46,497 bases of DNA, taken from contig RGZB01000014.1 of assembly GCA_010031735.1 (NCBI GenBank), forward strand, positions 1 to 46,497, written 5' to 3'. A program made the position numbers and the translations under genes. The first letter of the stretch is position 1, and every line of letters begins with the position of its first letter. Origin of the DNA: Pseudomonadota bacterium. Its GTDB lineage: Bacteria; Pseudomonadota; Alphaproteobacteria; Rickettsiales; RGZB01. Of the stretch, positions 34,031 through 43,513 are shown one piece after another. The notes under the pieces are model-generated. The model was not told the DNA's origin. It ran no database searches and was given only the letters and a program-made list of their open reading frames with translations.

Positions 34031-34975
34031 CTACCCGCGCGCGATGATGTATTCGATTTGCTCCGGCGTACAAAGGCCGAGCTGGGCAGCGAGTTCGCCG
34101 AAGCGCACACGGTTACCTTGAGAGGTCGCGAGTTCCCGTTGCTTCTGCAGGATGAGATCGCGTTGTTCCATCGAGATGAATTCCGCCGAGACCAGTTTGA
34201 AACCGATATAGACACGCGGGTCGACCTTATAGAGCATCTCGCGCGTGACGGCGCTTCTGAGCGAGCGTTTGATTTTCTCGTACATCGGCTGCTTGTTCAC
34301 ATCGATCACGATGACATACATCGGTACGTTATCGTATTTCGGCATGCGGATCTCGATATCCCAGCGGAATTCAACATCGCAACCGAGTTGCTTCGCCAAT
34401 TGCTGGTAAAGCCTGCAACGTTTTTCCGTCGAGACGACGAACGCATAACGTACACCAAGCTCCACGCAACGCGCATAGAGACGCAGCAATAAGTCTTTCG
34501 AGAACTGCTGCTGGTGTTTCATGCTCAGGCGGTATGCGGGTGCCAGCACCAGGCGGGTCGCTTCCGCATACGCATTTTCTTCCAGATGGTATTGGGGAAA
34601 AAGTTTCTTGTAGCTGAATTCTTCGGTTTCCATCGGTAACATCAGCGGATGTTCCGGGAAGCAGCAGGTCATGCGTGCACCGCCGATTACTTCCGAACGC
34701 TGCTCGGCGTTGGTTTTGATCGCGAGCAGTTGTTCGCTTTTATAATCCAAGATATCCGGTCGTCCCGCATTGAAGTGCCCTTGCATATCCTTATCGGTGA
34801 GATACGATTCGCGGCGCAGTTCGAAGAAACGATTCAGTAAGTCTTCGTCTTTCGTATAGATGAATTCCGCCGACGCGTTCACATCCAGTGGAATGAAAGC
34901 GGCCGTCGGTTGCAATATCTTACTGTTCAAAACGTTCTCTAACATCTGGGTAAAATTGCCTTCTAAAGAGCTCAT
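34031..34975 (-). CDS. GNAT/autoinducer-synthase-like acyltransferase
   Basis: A 314-residue soluble protein. The core (about 35-225) has the acyl-homoserine-lactone-synthase-like start FIYTKDEDLLNRFFELRRESY, then EATRLVLAPAYR and a receptor-like strand region. It resembles N-acyl amino acid synthase (FeeM-like) or PEP-CTERM-associated acyltransferases more than LuxI. The C-terminal 45 residues (FGELAAQLGLCTPEQIEYII) match the short helical module seen in type II secretion/pilus-type proteins, an unusual attachment. A perfect palindrome lies about 60 bp upstream. The acyl donor and acceptor are unknown. Confidence 0.8.
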   Translation of the reverse strand: MSSLEGNFTQMLENVLNSKILQPTAAFIPLDVNASAEFIYTKDEDLLNRFFELRRESYLTDKDMQGHFNAGRPDILDYKSEQLLAIKTNAEQRSEVIGGARMTCCFPEHPLMLPMETEEFSYKKLFPQYHLEENAYAEATRLVLAPAYRLSMKHQQQFSKDLLLRLYARCVELGVRYAFVVSTEKRCRLYQQLAKQLGCDVEFRWDIEIRMPKYDNVPMYVIVIDVNKQPMYEKIKRSLRSAVTREMLYKVDPRVYIGFKLVSAEFISMEQRDLILQKQRELATSQGNRVRFGELAAQLGLCTPEQIEYIIARG

Positions 34976-35036
34976 ACTTTACCAGATTGGAAAGTTCGCT
35001 TCAATTTAAGATACAATTTATGCGAATTTTATCCTT

Positions 35037-35058
35037 TTTACACAATAGATTGTGTAAA
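35037..35058. promoter_or_regulatory. Perfect palindrome upstream of the acyltransferase gene (operator candidate)
   Basis: Ten-base arms TTTACACAAT (35037-35046) and ATTGTGTAAA (35049-35058) with a 2-base centre. The left arm lies about 62 bases before the acyltransferase ATG, in the promoter zone of the minus-strand unit. Strict symmetry and position suggest a dimeric regulator site. Confidence 0.6.
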
Positions 35059-35191
35059 TCATCCACAGTTCGCACCGCTAATATTAAGATTGAGGCACTT
35101 ATTCGGCTTTGTCAAACGATAATCATGGTTTTACAAGGAGATAGGACCCGTGTTTTCATGCACGATACAGATATAAGGAATGGATAAGGAG

Positions 35192-35266
35192 TGGAGGCCG
35201 AGGGCGGAATCGAACCGCCTCGTCGAGGATTTGCAGTCCCCAGCATTCCCACTTTGCTACTCGGCC
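35192..35266 (-). tRNA. tRNA-Cys (GCA)
   Basis: 75 bases including CCA. Acceptor GGCCGAG with CTCGGCC, discriminator T, anticodon loop CTGCAAA giving GCA, T arm GGCGGTTCGATTCCGCC. It is intact and has no att duplicate in the window. Confidence 0.97.
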
Positions 35267-35330
35267 TTGAGGTCGGGACAACAGATTTATGCGGTAAATC
35301 GCAAAAATGCAAGCATTTCCGCGAAACGGA

Positions 35331-36077
35331 CTATTCCATGTGATGGCCACCGTTGACCGAAATGGTCTCGCCCGTGATGAAGCCTGCGTCATCTGCAGCA
35401 AGGAACACCACCGCACGCGCAATCTCTTCCGGTTTACCGAGACGGCGTACCGGTATCTGCGCGACGATCTTATCGAGCACATCTTGGGATACCGCGTGCA
35501 CCATCTCGGTGTCGATATAGCCCGGCGCGATGGCATTCACGGTGATGCCTTTTGCCGCGGTCTCGCGCGACAATGCTTTGGTGAAGCCCAGGATACCGGC
35601 TTTTGCAGCCGAATAGTTCGTTTGCCCGAACTGGCCGAGCTGGGCATTGATCGAGCTGATGCTAATGATACGACCGAAGCTTTTGTCGCGCATACCGGTG
35701 ATCACCGCACGCGTCATGTTGAAGCAGGAAGTAAGGTTCGTTTCGATCACGCGGTGCCAATCATCGGGCGACATTTTGTGCAGCACGGCGTCACGCGTGA
35801 TGCCGGCGTTGTTCACCAACACCTGCACGGGAGCATCCATATCTTTTTCGACTTTGATGATACCGTTGATGCATTCTTCCGGGTCCGCCACGTTCCATTT
35901 ATAGACGGGGATCCCGGTCTCTTTCTTGAAGGCTTCCGCAGCCTCATCATTCCGCGCATAGTTCGCCGCCACTCTATAGCCTGCGTCCTTCATGGCTTTG
36001 GATATCGCCGCACCAATGCCGCGTGTACCGCCGGTGATGAGTGCTACGCGGGAAGAAGATTGATTCATATTCGACAT
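35331..36077 (-). CDS. phaB: Acetoacetyl-CoA reductase (PHB synthesis)
   Basis: A 248-residue short-chain dehydrogenase: TGGTRGIG (15-22) for the cofactor, NNAG (89-92), catalytic Ser142 region, Tyr155-x3-Lys159 in NYSAAK. It reduces acetoacetyl-CoA to (R)-3-hydroxybutyryl-CoA with NADPH; its position downstream of phaA and phaC separates it from FabG. Last gene of the PHB operon, 13 bp after the 165-residue gene. Confidence 0.93.
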   Translation of the reverse strand: MSNMNQSSSRVALITGGTRGIGAAISKAMKDAGYRVAANYARNDEAAEAFKKETGIPVYKWNVADPEECINGIIKVEKDMDAPVQVLVNNAGITRDAVLHKMSPDDWHRVIETNLTSCFNMTRAVITGMRDKSFGRIISISSINAQLGQFGQTNYSAAKAGILGFTKALSRETAAKGITVNAIAPGYIDTEMVHAVSQDVLDKIVAQIPVRRLGKPEEIARAVVFLAADDAGFITGETISVNGGHHME

Positions 36078-36090
36078 AGGCCTTTATACC

Positions 36091-36588
36091 TTAAGGGTTC
36101 ATGATAACGATAGTAGGATTCGGAGCAGAGGGTAGATGATTTGCCGGTACGGCTGCGTGTGCGCCGGCTTTGCGGAAGGCTATATCGAGGTGGTTGTATA
36201 ATATCGTTTGGCCGTCCATCACCCGGTCGCAGGCATCGGCCGCTGCGCCGCCATCGGGTGTTTTCGTGCCACCCAAGGAACCGATATCCGCACGTGCTTG
36301 TTTGCTGACCGCGGCATTCCATTGGCCGAGGGCTTGGAACATCGTGTCGCGTGTCGTTTTTATAGGCTCGAGTGCTTTCGCACCGCTTTGCGGGGTGCTT
36401 ACAAAAGCCTCCACCTCTGCGAGATACCGTTCGACGGCATCTTTCGGAAAAGCGGTCTCAAGCGTGTGGCGTGCGTATGCATCGGTGACGGCGGCATTGA
36501 AGTAATCATCGAGGCGTGTCATCACGCCGCCGATTGCGGTGCGGGCATCTCTTGCAGCATCTCTGGCTTCTTGAGCGAAATTAGTCAT
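36091..36588 (-). CDS. Unknown 165-residue protein inside the PHB operon (phasin candidate)
   Basis: A soluble protein with amphipathic helices (about 1-95, MTNFAQEARDAARDARTAIG) and a Gly/Pro/Ala-rich tail. It has no signal peptide and no recognised domain. A very strong AAGGAGG precedes the ATG. It lies between phaA (9 bp before) and phaB (13 bp after), so it is expressed with the PHB genes. Phasins are small amphipathic granule-coating proteins often found here; the sequence does not show a clear Phasin_2 pattern, so this is inference from composition and context. Confidence 0.75.
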   Translation of the reverse strand: MTNFAQEARDAARDARTAIGGVMTRLDDYFNAAVTDAYARHTLETAFPKDAVERYLAEVEAFVSTPQSGAKALEPIKTTRDTMFQALGQWNAAVSKQARADIGSLGGTKTPDGGAAADACDRVMDGQTILYNHLDIAFRKAGAHAAVPANHLPSAPNPTIVIMNP

Positions 36589-36597
36589 GGTTCCTCC

Positions 36598-37815
<1,218 letters not shown>

Positions 37816-39063
37816 TTACAAACTATGCGCCCAGTTGGCAAGCGGTATCCACAGGTCGCGCCGGGCATTTTTGCCAGCAATCATGCCGACATGGCCAGAG
37901 ATACACGAAACCTTGTGCACCCGCGGTAACAAAGCGGCCAAGGGCTCGGCGCATTTCGGTGGCACGATCGGGTCGTGTTTCGGAATCGCACAGAATGCCG
38001 GAAGGGTGAGCAGTGCAGGGTTGATCGCTTCACCCGCGACCATCCAATTGCCATGATACGTACTGTTGTAGCACGCCCAATCGACAAAGGTGGTATGTGC
38101 CACTTTGCGGGGCAGATCGATGCCGGTATTGGCCCAGAGCTCGCGTGCGAGCAACACCTCGCGCACAGGATCATGCGTATCCAGCGACGCAAGACGGCGG
38201 AATTTATCATGCAGTCCCCACGGATTTAAGCTGTAGAAGATCGTATAGAGCAGCGAGTTCGGCACCAGCGGAGCGGAAGCGAAAAGGCTGGCGATTTGTT
38301 CTGCCCCGGCAGGAGAAAATGCGGTGCGGGCGACATCGGGTGCGATGAAATCCCATGGGGTGGCAAGCAGTGCGAGACCCTGGATCCGTGCGGGGAATAA
38401 TTGTGCGGTGGCAAGCGACAGGAGCCCACCCATGCAATAACCGGCGAGTATGACCGGCTTATCGTATTCATCGTGAAGTACCGTCACGGCACGTGCGATA
38501 CGAGCGACATACTCATCGAGCGAAAAGGCTGCTTCCGTTTCGCCGGGTGATTGCCAATCGAGCAGCACAGGGTGTGTGTCATGTTCGCCCATGAAATCGA
38601 GCATGCTGTAACCTGCAATCAGGTCGAGGATATTGGCGCGGTTGATGAGCGAGGGCACGAAGAGAACGAGCGGTTTGTCACCGGTTTTCCCTTTGCCGTA
38701 ATTGCGCATCACGGTGGTTCCTTCGCGCCACAGGATACGTTCGCTCGGCGTGTTGAGTGTGAGCGGTGCTTCGAGATAGATTTTGAGGCCGAGCAGGAAT
38801 TGTTCGAAACGCTTTAAACCTTCCTGGACAAGGATAGGCTCAGCATTATTTACGTTTGCGAGGGGTTCCAGCAGTTTTCCGAGCGGGCTTGCGGCGAACT
38901 GCTTTATCGTTTCGTTTGCGTGCACGCAGTTCGGATTCCAATTCGGCAATCCGTGCTTCACATGCGCGAAGGCGAACGCGGAACTCAGATAATGAAAGCT
39001 CGCCATCTGGAGATAGAACGGTATCGGAAGCGTGAGCGGATTTACCTTTTTGTTTGCGTTCAT
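37816..39063 (-). CDS. phaC: Poly(3-hydroxyalkanoate) synthase, short class III-like
   Basis: A 415-residue alpha/beta-hydrolase. Start at 39063 (MNANKKVNPL) follows GAGG; the frame continues to 39075. The lipase-like box is GYCMGG (Cys210), with Asp364 (KHDPIVPP) and His391 (GHVGMIAG) completing the triad. It is far shorter than class I synthases (about 590) and close to class III/IV catalytic subunits (about 360), which need a PhaE or PhaR partner. Its first ~72 residues are encoded in the same DNA as the end of the 38846-39241 gene, in another frame. It polymerises 3-hydroxybutyryl-CoA into PHB granules. Confidence 0.9.
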   Translation of the reverse strand: MNANKKVNPLTLPIPFYLQMASFHYLSSAFAFAHVKHGLPNWNPNCVHANETIKQFAASPLGKLLEPLANVNNAEPILVQEGLKRFEQFLLGLKIYLEAPLTLNTPSERILWREGTTVMRNYGKGKTGDKPLVLFVPSLINRANILDLIAGYSMLDFMGEHDTHPVLLDWQSPGETEAAFSLDEYVARIARAVTVLHDEYDKPVILAGYCMGGLLSLATAQLFPARIQGLALLATPWDFIAPDVARTAFSPAGAEQIASLFASAPLVPNSLLYTIFYSLNPWGLHDKFRRLASLDTHDPVREVLLARELWANTGIDLPRKVAHTTFVDWACYNSTYHGNWMVAGEAINPALLTLPAFCAIPKHDPIVPPKCAEPLAALLPRVHKVSCISGHVGMIAGKNARRDLWIPLANWAHSL

Positions 39064-39241
39064 TCGTCGCCTCACTCGGTTGGGCTGGGTTCATCATCTG
39101 GCCTTGCATGGCGCGCGTCATCGCAAGTGCCATATCGACAAGCGCCGGATCGTTCATCGAGGAGAGTAGCTGTTTCTGCCACGCGTCCATGAATTGTTTA
39201 GTAAGGTTTTCAAAGGCTTGGCCTGAGAATGGGTGGTCCAT
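38846..39241 (-). CDS. Small PhaE/PhaR-like PHA synthase subunit candidate
   Basis: A 131-residue protein starting MDHPFSGQAFENLTKQFMDA. The N-terminus has helices (about 8-60), a linker, then a coiled coil (LSEFRVRLRACEARIAELES, 80-108) and a Lys/Arg-rich tail (KPARKTAGTPRKRK). A short coiled coil and basic tail are typical of small synthase-partner or phasin-like proteins. The gene is first in the PHB operon and its last 218 bp overlap phaC in another frame. Both frames look coding (here, the basic tail and heptads; there, the phaC start). The assignment is inference from position and composition. Confidence 0.7.
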   Translation of the reverse strand: MDHPFSGQAFENLTKQFMDAWQKQLLSSMNDPALVDMALAMTRAMQGQMMNPAQPSEATNERKQKGKSAHASDTVLSPDGELSLSEFRVRLRACEARIAELESELRARKRNDKAVRRKPARKTAGTPRKRK

Positions 39242-39302
39242 GTGTTAACCCTTTATTAAGTCTCGCTACCCTATAATAGCGGATAGAAAACAGCAGGCAA
39301 CC

Positions 39303-40973
39303 ATGGCGAATGATGCAGATATTTTATACCTGATCGGGCGATTGGCGCGTCTTCCAGAAATGCAGGAACGCTCGGTGCAGTTTGACCATGGATACGCAGA
39401 GCTGGATGCATTCATGCGCGAGATTGCCGAGCGCGGTTTTGAATACGGTTATGATCTGTCGAATCTTGATCTCGCCCATGTCCCACACCCGGTAAATGAA
39501 GGTCAGTTCGTGGATTTGATGCCAGCACTTTCGTGCTTTACCCTGCCGCGCCTTAACCTACAACACGCAAAACTGACCTATGCTCCAAATGAACGTCTGG
39601 GTGAAGAGGTGGATGAAGATAATCGGATGTGGCTGCCGACGATTGTTTTTAGCGAAGGTACCGATCTCACGCAGGCCGAGATCGTTCTGCATGCGCCTGT
39701 CGATGTACAAAAGAATCTCAATCTACACATCATGTTCGCCACCTCTGTCTATCCTCCGAGGCAGGAAAAAAGCAAGCAGTACGAGGAGCAAAAAGTGCGC
39801 GAGCCACGTATTATCATCGCTGACCGTCTGCGTTTACCAGAGGAATATCGCAGCGTCCAGTTGCAGGTGGATTGCCCGGTTGATTTCACCACGCTGGATC
39901 TGAAAGAATATGTGACGCCAGGAATTTCGGATCCCGAGGGCCGCGCCGCAAAATATACGGCGAGATTTATGCAAGCTGACCCTGCTGAAGGTGGACATCC
40001 AAATACAGTGACCTTCAAGCAGCATGTTTTCATCCACAGCACAAAAGATACGATCATGCGCGGGTGCCACTTCCTGCCTCAAACAGTGATTCATCTCGAA
40101 CAGCCATCCGGTATCCATGGGGAAAAACCTCCGCTTATCGACCTCGATTTCGCAAAACTCTCCGACACCCGCGTGGTCGGGCCCGAGCAGGTGATGTCGG
40201 AGGGTGAAGCGGCGCTGCCGCGGTTCACGTTATCCATGCGCTATGCCGAGGCGGAGAATATGAAATTCACCGCTGGCTCCGGTAGTCTTGAATGGCAGGA
40301 AGGATCTATCGCCGGCGGTAATTTCGAATACGCGCAATTCAAAGGCATCCACTTCCGGCATGTCGATGCGGATTCGGCGAACCTTCAATATGCGAGGTTC
40401 AGCACGTGTAATGCGGAAAGCCTTCATAACCTGCGCGGCGAACAGCTCATCAGCACGTACATCGACGATACCACATTACTCACCGTGTCCGAGGAGGTGC
40501 GGCGCCGAATCGCACATCTGCGTCAACATGAGAGTACGTTCGTGCTGACTCCCAAGCTCGAGGAATATATCCTCACGGAGTTTATGCCCACGATCGTGCT
40601 TGCCGATAAAAATCCTGAAGGACTCGCCACATTACTGGATAAACTCGAACAATGGCAGGATATCGGTTATAAGGAGCGCGATCAGCGCACGGCAAAAGAG
40701 CAGCTTACCTATGATTGGTTGGGGCAGATGTCGGAAGAAGAAGCGCGTGTCCTGCGGCACTGGGTAAGATTCTTGAAGGATTATCCGGTACGTTATCTCA
40801 AAGAGGAAACCACCGAGCAGGATGAGGGACGTATCGCGTCGCTCTCGCCGCGCATACAGGTGGTGTTTGCTATGCACATGACGGTGGTGGCGGGGCATGT
40901 CACGCAACTGAGGGAAGAACGCGAACGTCTAGGGCCGGAAGCCTACGAAGCGCGGTATCAACTGAAATCATAA
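39303..40973 (+). CDS. Unrecognised 556-residue protein with pentapeptide-like segments
   Basis: A large soluble protein. N-terminal part (1-60) helical. Then come beta-rich stretches with loosely repeated A(N/D)LxX-type pentapeptides (DLSNLDLAHV; MKFTAG; GNFEYAQFKGIHFRHVDADS; ANLQYARF). The C-terminal part (about 380-556) is helical. The pentapeptide fold is a right-handed beta helix with protein- or DNA-mimic roles; the repeats here are few and degenerate. It is divergent from the PHB operon with only 61 bp between starts. No domain can be named with confidence. Confidence 0.75.
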   Translation: MANDADILYLIGRLARLPEMQERSVQFDHGYAELDAFMREIAERGFEYGYDLSNLDLAHVPHPVNEGQFVDLMPALSCFTLPRLNLQHAKLTYAPNERLGEEVDEDNRMWLPTIVFSEGTDLTQAEIVLHAPVDVQKNLNLHIMFATSVYPPRQEKSKQYEEQKVREPRIIIADRLRLPEEYRSVQLQVDCPVDFTTLDLKEYVTPGISDPEGRAAKYTARFMQADPAEGGHPNTVTFKQHVFIHSTKDTIMRGCHFLPQTVIHLEQPSGIHGEKPPLIDLDFAKLSDTRVVGPEQVMSEGEAALPRFTLSMRYAEAENMKFTAGSGSLEWQEGSIAGGNFEYAQFKGIHFRHVDADSANLQYARFSTCNAESLHNLRGEQLISTYIDDTTLLTVSEEVRRRIAHLRQHESTFVLTPKLEEYILTEFMPTIVLADKNPEGLATLLDKLEQWQDIGYKERDQRTAKEQLTYDWLGQMSEEEARVLRHWVRFLKDYPVRYLKEETTEQDEGRIASLSPRIQVVFAMHMTVVAGHVTQLREERERLGPEAYEARYQLKS

Positions 40974-40984
40974 GAGAGAAAAAG

Positions 40985-41061
40985 TGGCGGGAGTGACGGG
41001 ACTTGAACCCGCGGCCTCATGCGTGACAGGCATGCGCTCTAACCAACTGAGCTACACCCCC
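40985..41061 (-). tRNA. tRNA-Asp (GTC)
   Basis: 77 bases including CCA. Acceptor GGGGGTG with CACTCCC (one G-T), anticodon loop CTGTCAC giving GTC, T arm CGGGTTCAAGTCCCG. Confidence 0.97.
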
Positions 41062-41155
41062 CCTGAAGGGTAGAGGGCAGGGTATACAGTATGTTTTATC
41101 AATGCTCAAGAAAAAGATGCGGTTTTACGCCGTTTGCTGCCTAAGGGTGCATATT

Positions 41156-42415
41156 TCAGCGATTTCTCCGGGATTTTGGCTTCCCGCCACCCTCAGGGCC
41201 TTGACGGGGCACAAGCGCCTGAATGTCATGGAAGGCCTTCATCGCAAAGCTGGAAGGTTCCAGGAACGGCTTTATTTCGGCCAGTAGCAGCGGAAGGCGT
41301 GCATCCTGCCCGAAGGCCATGAGCGATGCGGTGTCGCTACGATCCTTGTAGGTCTCATCCAAGGCCGTTTGCAAGTCTTTCGGGATGACATTCTGATGGT
41401 CGAATTTCTCATGCATCTGCGCCAGATGGTGGAGGAACGTGGTCAATATGACCGCTTCTTGGGCTGTTTGCGGCCTCACCTTGGTGGGATCCTGTAGCTC
41501 ACCGCTTTCTTCCAAGGAGATGCGCATCCAATCAGCGAGCACGTCATAGCCCTCTTCGGTGGCAAGCGGAATCAGTTTCAACAGGAAGTTGCGTTTCTGC
41601 GCAGGAAAGTTGCGCGTGCTGGTAATAACAGCGCGGTGATCTACTTCCGAGAGCAAATCCGGCACGGCTTGTTCGAGCTGTTCTTGTGTCAGTTTATACG
41701 GTTTTCCGGAGAGTGTTTTCCGTACCATGCCGGCGAGTGCTTCCCTTCGGTCGGCCGTATCCTTTGCAACCCCTACGGTACGGGAAAAGAAATCCTGCAC
41801 GGCGGTCGGCGCACGATGACGGTCGACGATACCGCCGCGAGCGGCATATTGCAGTGCGATCATCACCATCCCGGGGCACTGCCCCCAATCGTCTGACATC
41901 GGCGGTTGGCGCACCAGCGCCTGCTTTTCCTGGCCGTCGACTGTAAAATGGATGGGTATGGAGGCGAGCGCGCGTATCGGCAGGATGCCCTTTACGGCCT
42001 CCTCTGCTTTGGCCTCTAATTCTTTGCGCGTGGCTTGCGGGATCAATTCCGGATTCGTGAACATGCGCACGTGCTGGCGGAAGCCACGCACCGCACCCTC
42101 GAACGCGGTGATGGACTGATCGATCATGGGATGGCTCGCCGCCAGACGACTTCTGTCGAGCAGTGCAGCGGTATCGGAAGTCATGCCGATCATGATTTTA
42201 TGCAGGCACTGCACCAGCCCGGCGAGATCGGCTACTTTCTTGATCTCGATCCCGAATATATTATCGCGACGGTGCAGAGAGGCCGCTTCGCGCATATCGC
42301 CGAAGTAGCGCAGGAAGGTCGGGGAATCCTCGTGGAGTTGATAGAGTGTGGTAGTGGGTTCCGTCAGTTCGGAAATGTCGCCAAAACTGAGCCGATGATC
42401 ATCCAGTATACCCAT
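41156..42415 (-). CDS. Unrecognised 419-residue helical protein
   Basis: A soluble protein, mostly helical, without signal peptide, membrane segment or known motif. It has regular Leu-rich helices throughout and a basic C-terminal tail (GGGKPKSRRNR). It is flanked by tRNA-Asp and tRNA-Val genes, all minus strand, an arrangement often due to repeated insertion or shuffling near tRNAs. A GGAGGAG lies 12 bases before the ATG. The length and good codon pattern support a real gene. Confidence 0.75.
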   Translation of the reverse strand: MGILDDHRLSFGDISELTEPTTTLYQLHEDSPTFLRYFGDMREAASLHRRDNIFGIEIKKVADLAGLVQCLHKIMIGMTSDTAALLDRSRLAASHPMIDQSITAFEGAVRGFRQHVRMFTNPELIPQATRKELEAKAEEAVKGILPIRALASIPIHFTVDGQEKQALVRQPPMSDDWGQCPGMVMIALQYAARGGIVDRHRAPTAVQDFFSRTVGVAKDTADRREALAGMVRKTLSGKPYKLTQEQLEQAVPDLLSEVDHRAVITSTRNFPAQKRNFLLKLIPLATEEGYDVLADWMRISLEESGELQDPTKVRPQTAQEAVILTTFLHHLAQMHEKFDHQNVIPKDLQTALDETYKDRSDTASLMAFGQDARLPLLLAEIKPFLEPSSFAMKAFHDIQALVPRQGPEGGGKPKSRRNR

Positions 42416-42478
42416 AGGCGCCTACGCTCCTCCACCATAGGAGTATAGCCAAACGGGAAGGAAGTGTCTTGGAGGAAA

Positions 42479-42555
42479 TGGTGGGTGATGAGAGACTCGA
42501 ACTCCCGACCCTCTCGGTGTAAACGAGATGCTCTAACCAACTGAGCTAATCACCC
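42479..42555 (-). tRNA. tRNA-Val (TAC)
   Basis: 77 bases including CCA. Acceptor GGGTGAT with ATCACCC, anticodon loop TTTACAC giving TAC, T arm CGGGAGTTCGAGTCTCTC-like. Confidence 0.96.
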
Positions 42556-42664
42556 TAAAGTCGCGGAAAGGAAGGGTCTTTTAGCGGAGTTTCCGGGAAA
42601 ACACAAGTATTTTGACGTGTAGGGTGCCCCTCGGCTAAGCTAGGGGGCAAAAGAGGAGAGAGAT

Positions 42665-43162
42665 ATGCGCATCACCAAGTGGCTCCTGAGCCTCATGATT
42701 ATCCTGCCTGCCACCGCAGCAGAGGCGACCGAACCGTGCCGGTATTACGACGAGCCTGCCTTCATCGAGAATGTGCTGAAACCGGCGGATCTGGTTGTAT
42801 ATGCCGAAATCACGGATTACAGCAAACGCGATGAGGGCCCGGCAGAACTCCAATGGACGGGCATCAAGGTGCTCTCGCCACTCTTTTCCAAGCGGGGTGG
42901 TAAGGTGGACATGCATGTAGCAGGATGGCAGGCGCACCAGATGCCGATGTATCCCTATAACGTGGGCGACCGCGTAGTGTTGTTCCTGAAAGCGGAACAC
43001 GGCCATTATGTGCTCGCCAAAGATGAGTGGCTTACCTGCACACCATCGATCTGGAATGCGAACAAAGAAGAAAAGACCTATCAGGGATACAAACCTGCAT
43101 CAGCGAAGGCGGATTGGATTTCGATCAACGATGTACGTGCGTGGATCATGAAGAATAAATAA
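42665..43162 (+). CDS. Secreted hypothetical protein with a domain resembling metalloenzyme-associated exports
   Basis: A 165-residue protein. The ATG follows GAGGAGAG. A Sec signal peptide is cleaved near EATE (about residue 22). The mature domain (about 23-165) is beta-rich with LVVYAEITDYSK, VGDRVVLFLKAE and two Cys (CRYY and LTCTP), probably one disulfide. There are no membrane segments. The architecture is that of a small periplasmic protein; no family is recognised. A bidirectional terminator follows. Confidence 0.78.
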   Translation: MRITKWLLSLMIILPATAAEATEPCRYYDEPAFIENVLKPADLVVYAEITDYSKRDEGPAELQWTGIKVLSPLFSKRGGKVDMHVAGWQAHQMPMYPYNVGDRVVLFLKAEHGHYVLAKDEWLTCTPSIWNANKEEKTYQGYKPASAKADWISINDVRAWIMKNK

Positions 43163-43180
43163 TTACCTTATATAGCGACG

Positions 43181-43214
43181 AAAAAAAACGGGCGACCGAT
43201 AGGCCGCCCGTTTT
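43181..43214. terminator. Bidirectional Rho-independent terminator
   Basis: Stem ACGGGCG (43188-43194) with CGCCCGT (43205-43211), A8 before and T4 after. It serves the secreted-protein gene (+) and HU (-). Confidence 0.88.
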
Positions 43215-43237
43215 CGTGTTCACATATCCGACTGGCG

Positions 43238-43513
43238 TTATTTGTTCACTGCTTCTTTCAGCAGTTTGCCAGCGCGGAATTTCGGCTGTTTGGAAGCCGG
43301 GATTTTGATCGGGGCACCCGTGCGCGGGTTGCGGCCTTCGGTTGCTTTACGTTTTGCTACCAGGAAGGTACCGAAGTTTACGAGGCGTACTTGTTGGCCT
43401 TTTTTCAGTTGGCCGGAGATCGCGTTGAATACTGCGTCGATCGTACGGCTGACATCGGCTTTCGTACCGCCGGTTGCTTTAGCTACTGCTTCAATGAGTT
43501 CGTTTTTGTTCAC
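43238..43513 (-). CDS. hupB: HU-family nucleoid protein
   Basis: A 91-residue HU. The GTG at 43513 is chosen because AAGGAG lies at good spacing and it gives the usual VNKNELIEAVA start; the longer frame to 43558 is rejected. DNA-bending arm GRNPRTGAPIKIP is intact. HU compacts and bends DNA. The gene lies near lon, as in other proteobacteria. The 5' leader on the minus strand contains a strong hairpin (43581-43600). Confidence 0.96.
   Translation of the reverse strand: MNKNELIEAVAKATGGTKADVSRTIDAVFNAISGQLKKGQQVRLVNFGTFLVAKRKATEGRNPRTGAPIKIPASKQPKFRAGKLLKEAVNK

Noticed and set aside
34027-34215. N-terminal extension of the methyltransferase frame
   Set aside because: It would overlap the acyltransferase gene, is Ser/Arg/Asn-rich and unlike the family; the TTG at 34026 fits better.
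35307-36104. Plus-strand open frame opposite phaB
   Set aside because: Shadow of a strongly conserved dehydrogenase gene; no start signal and His/Arg-rich composition.
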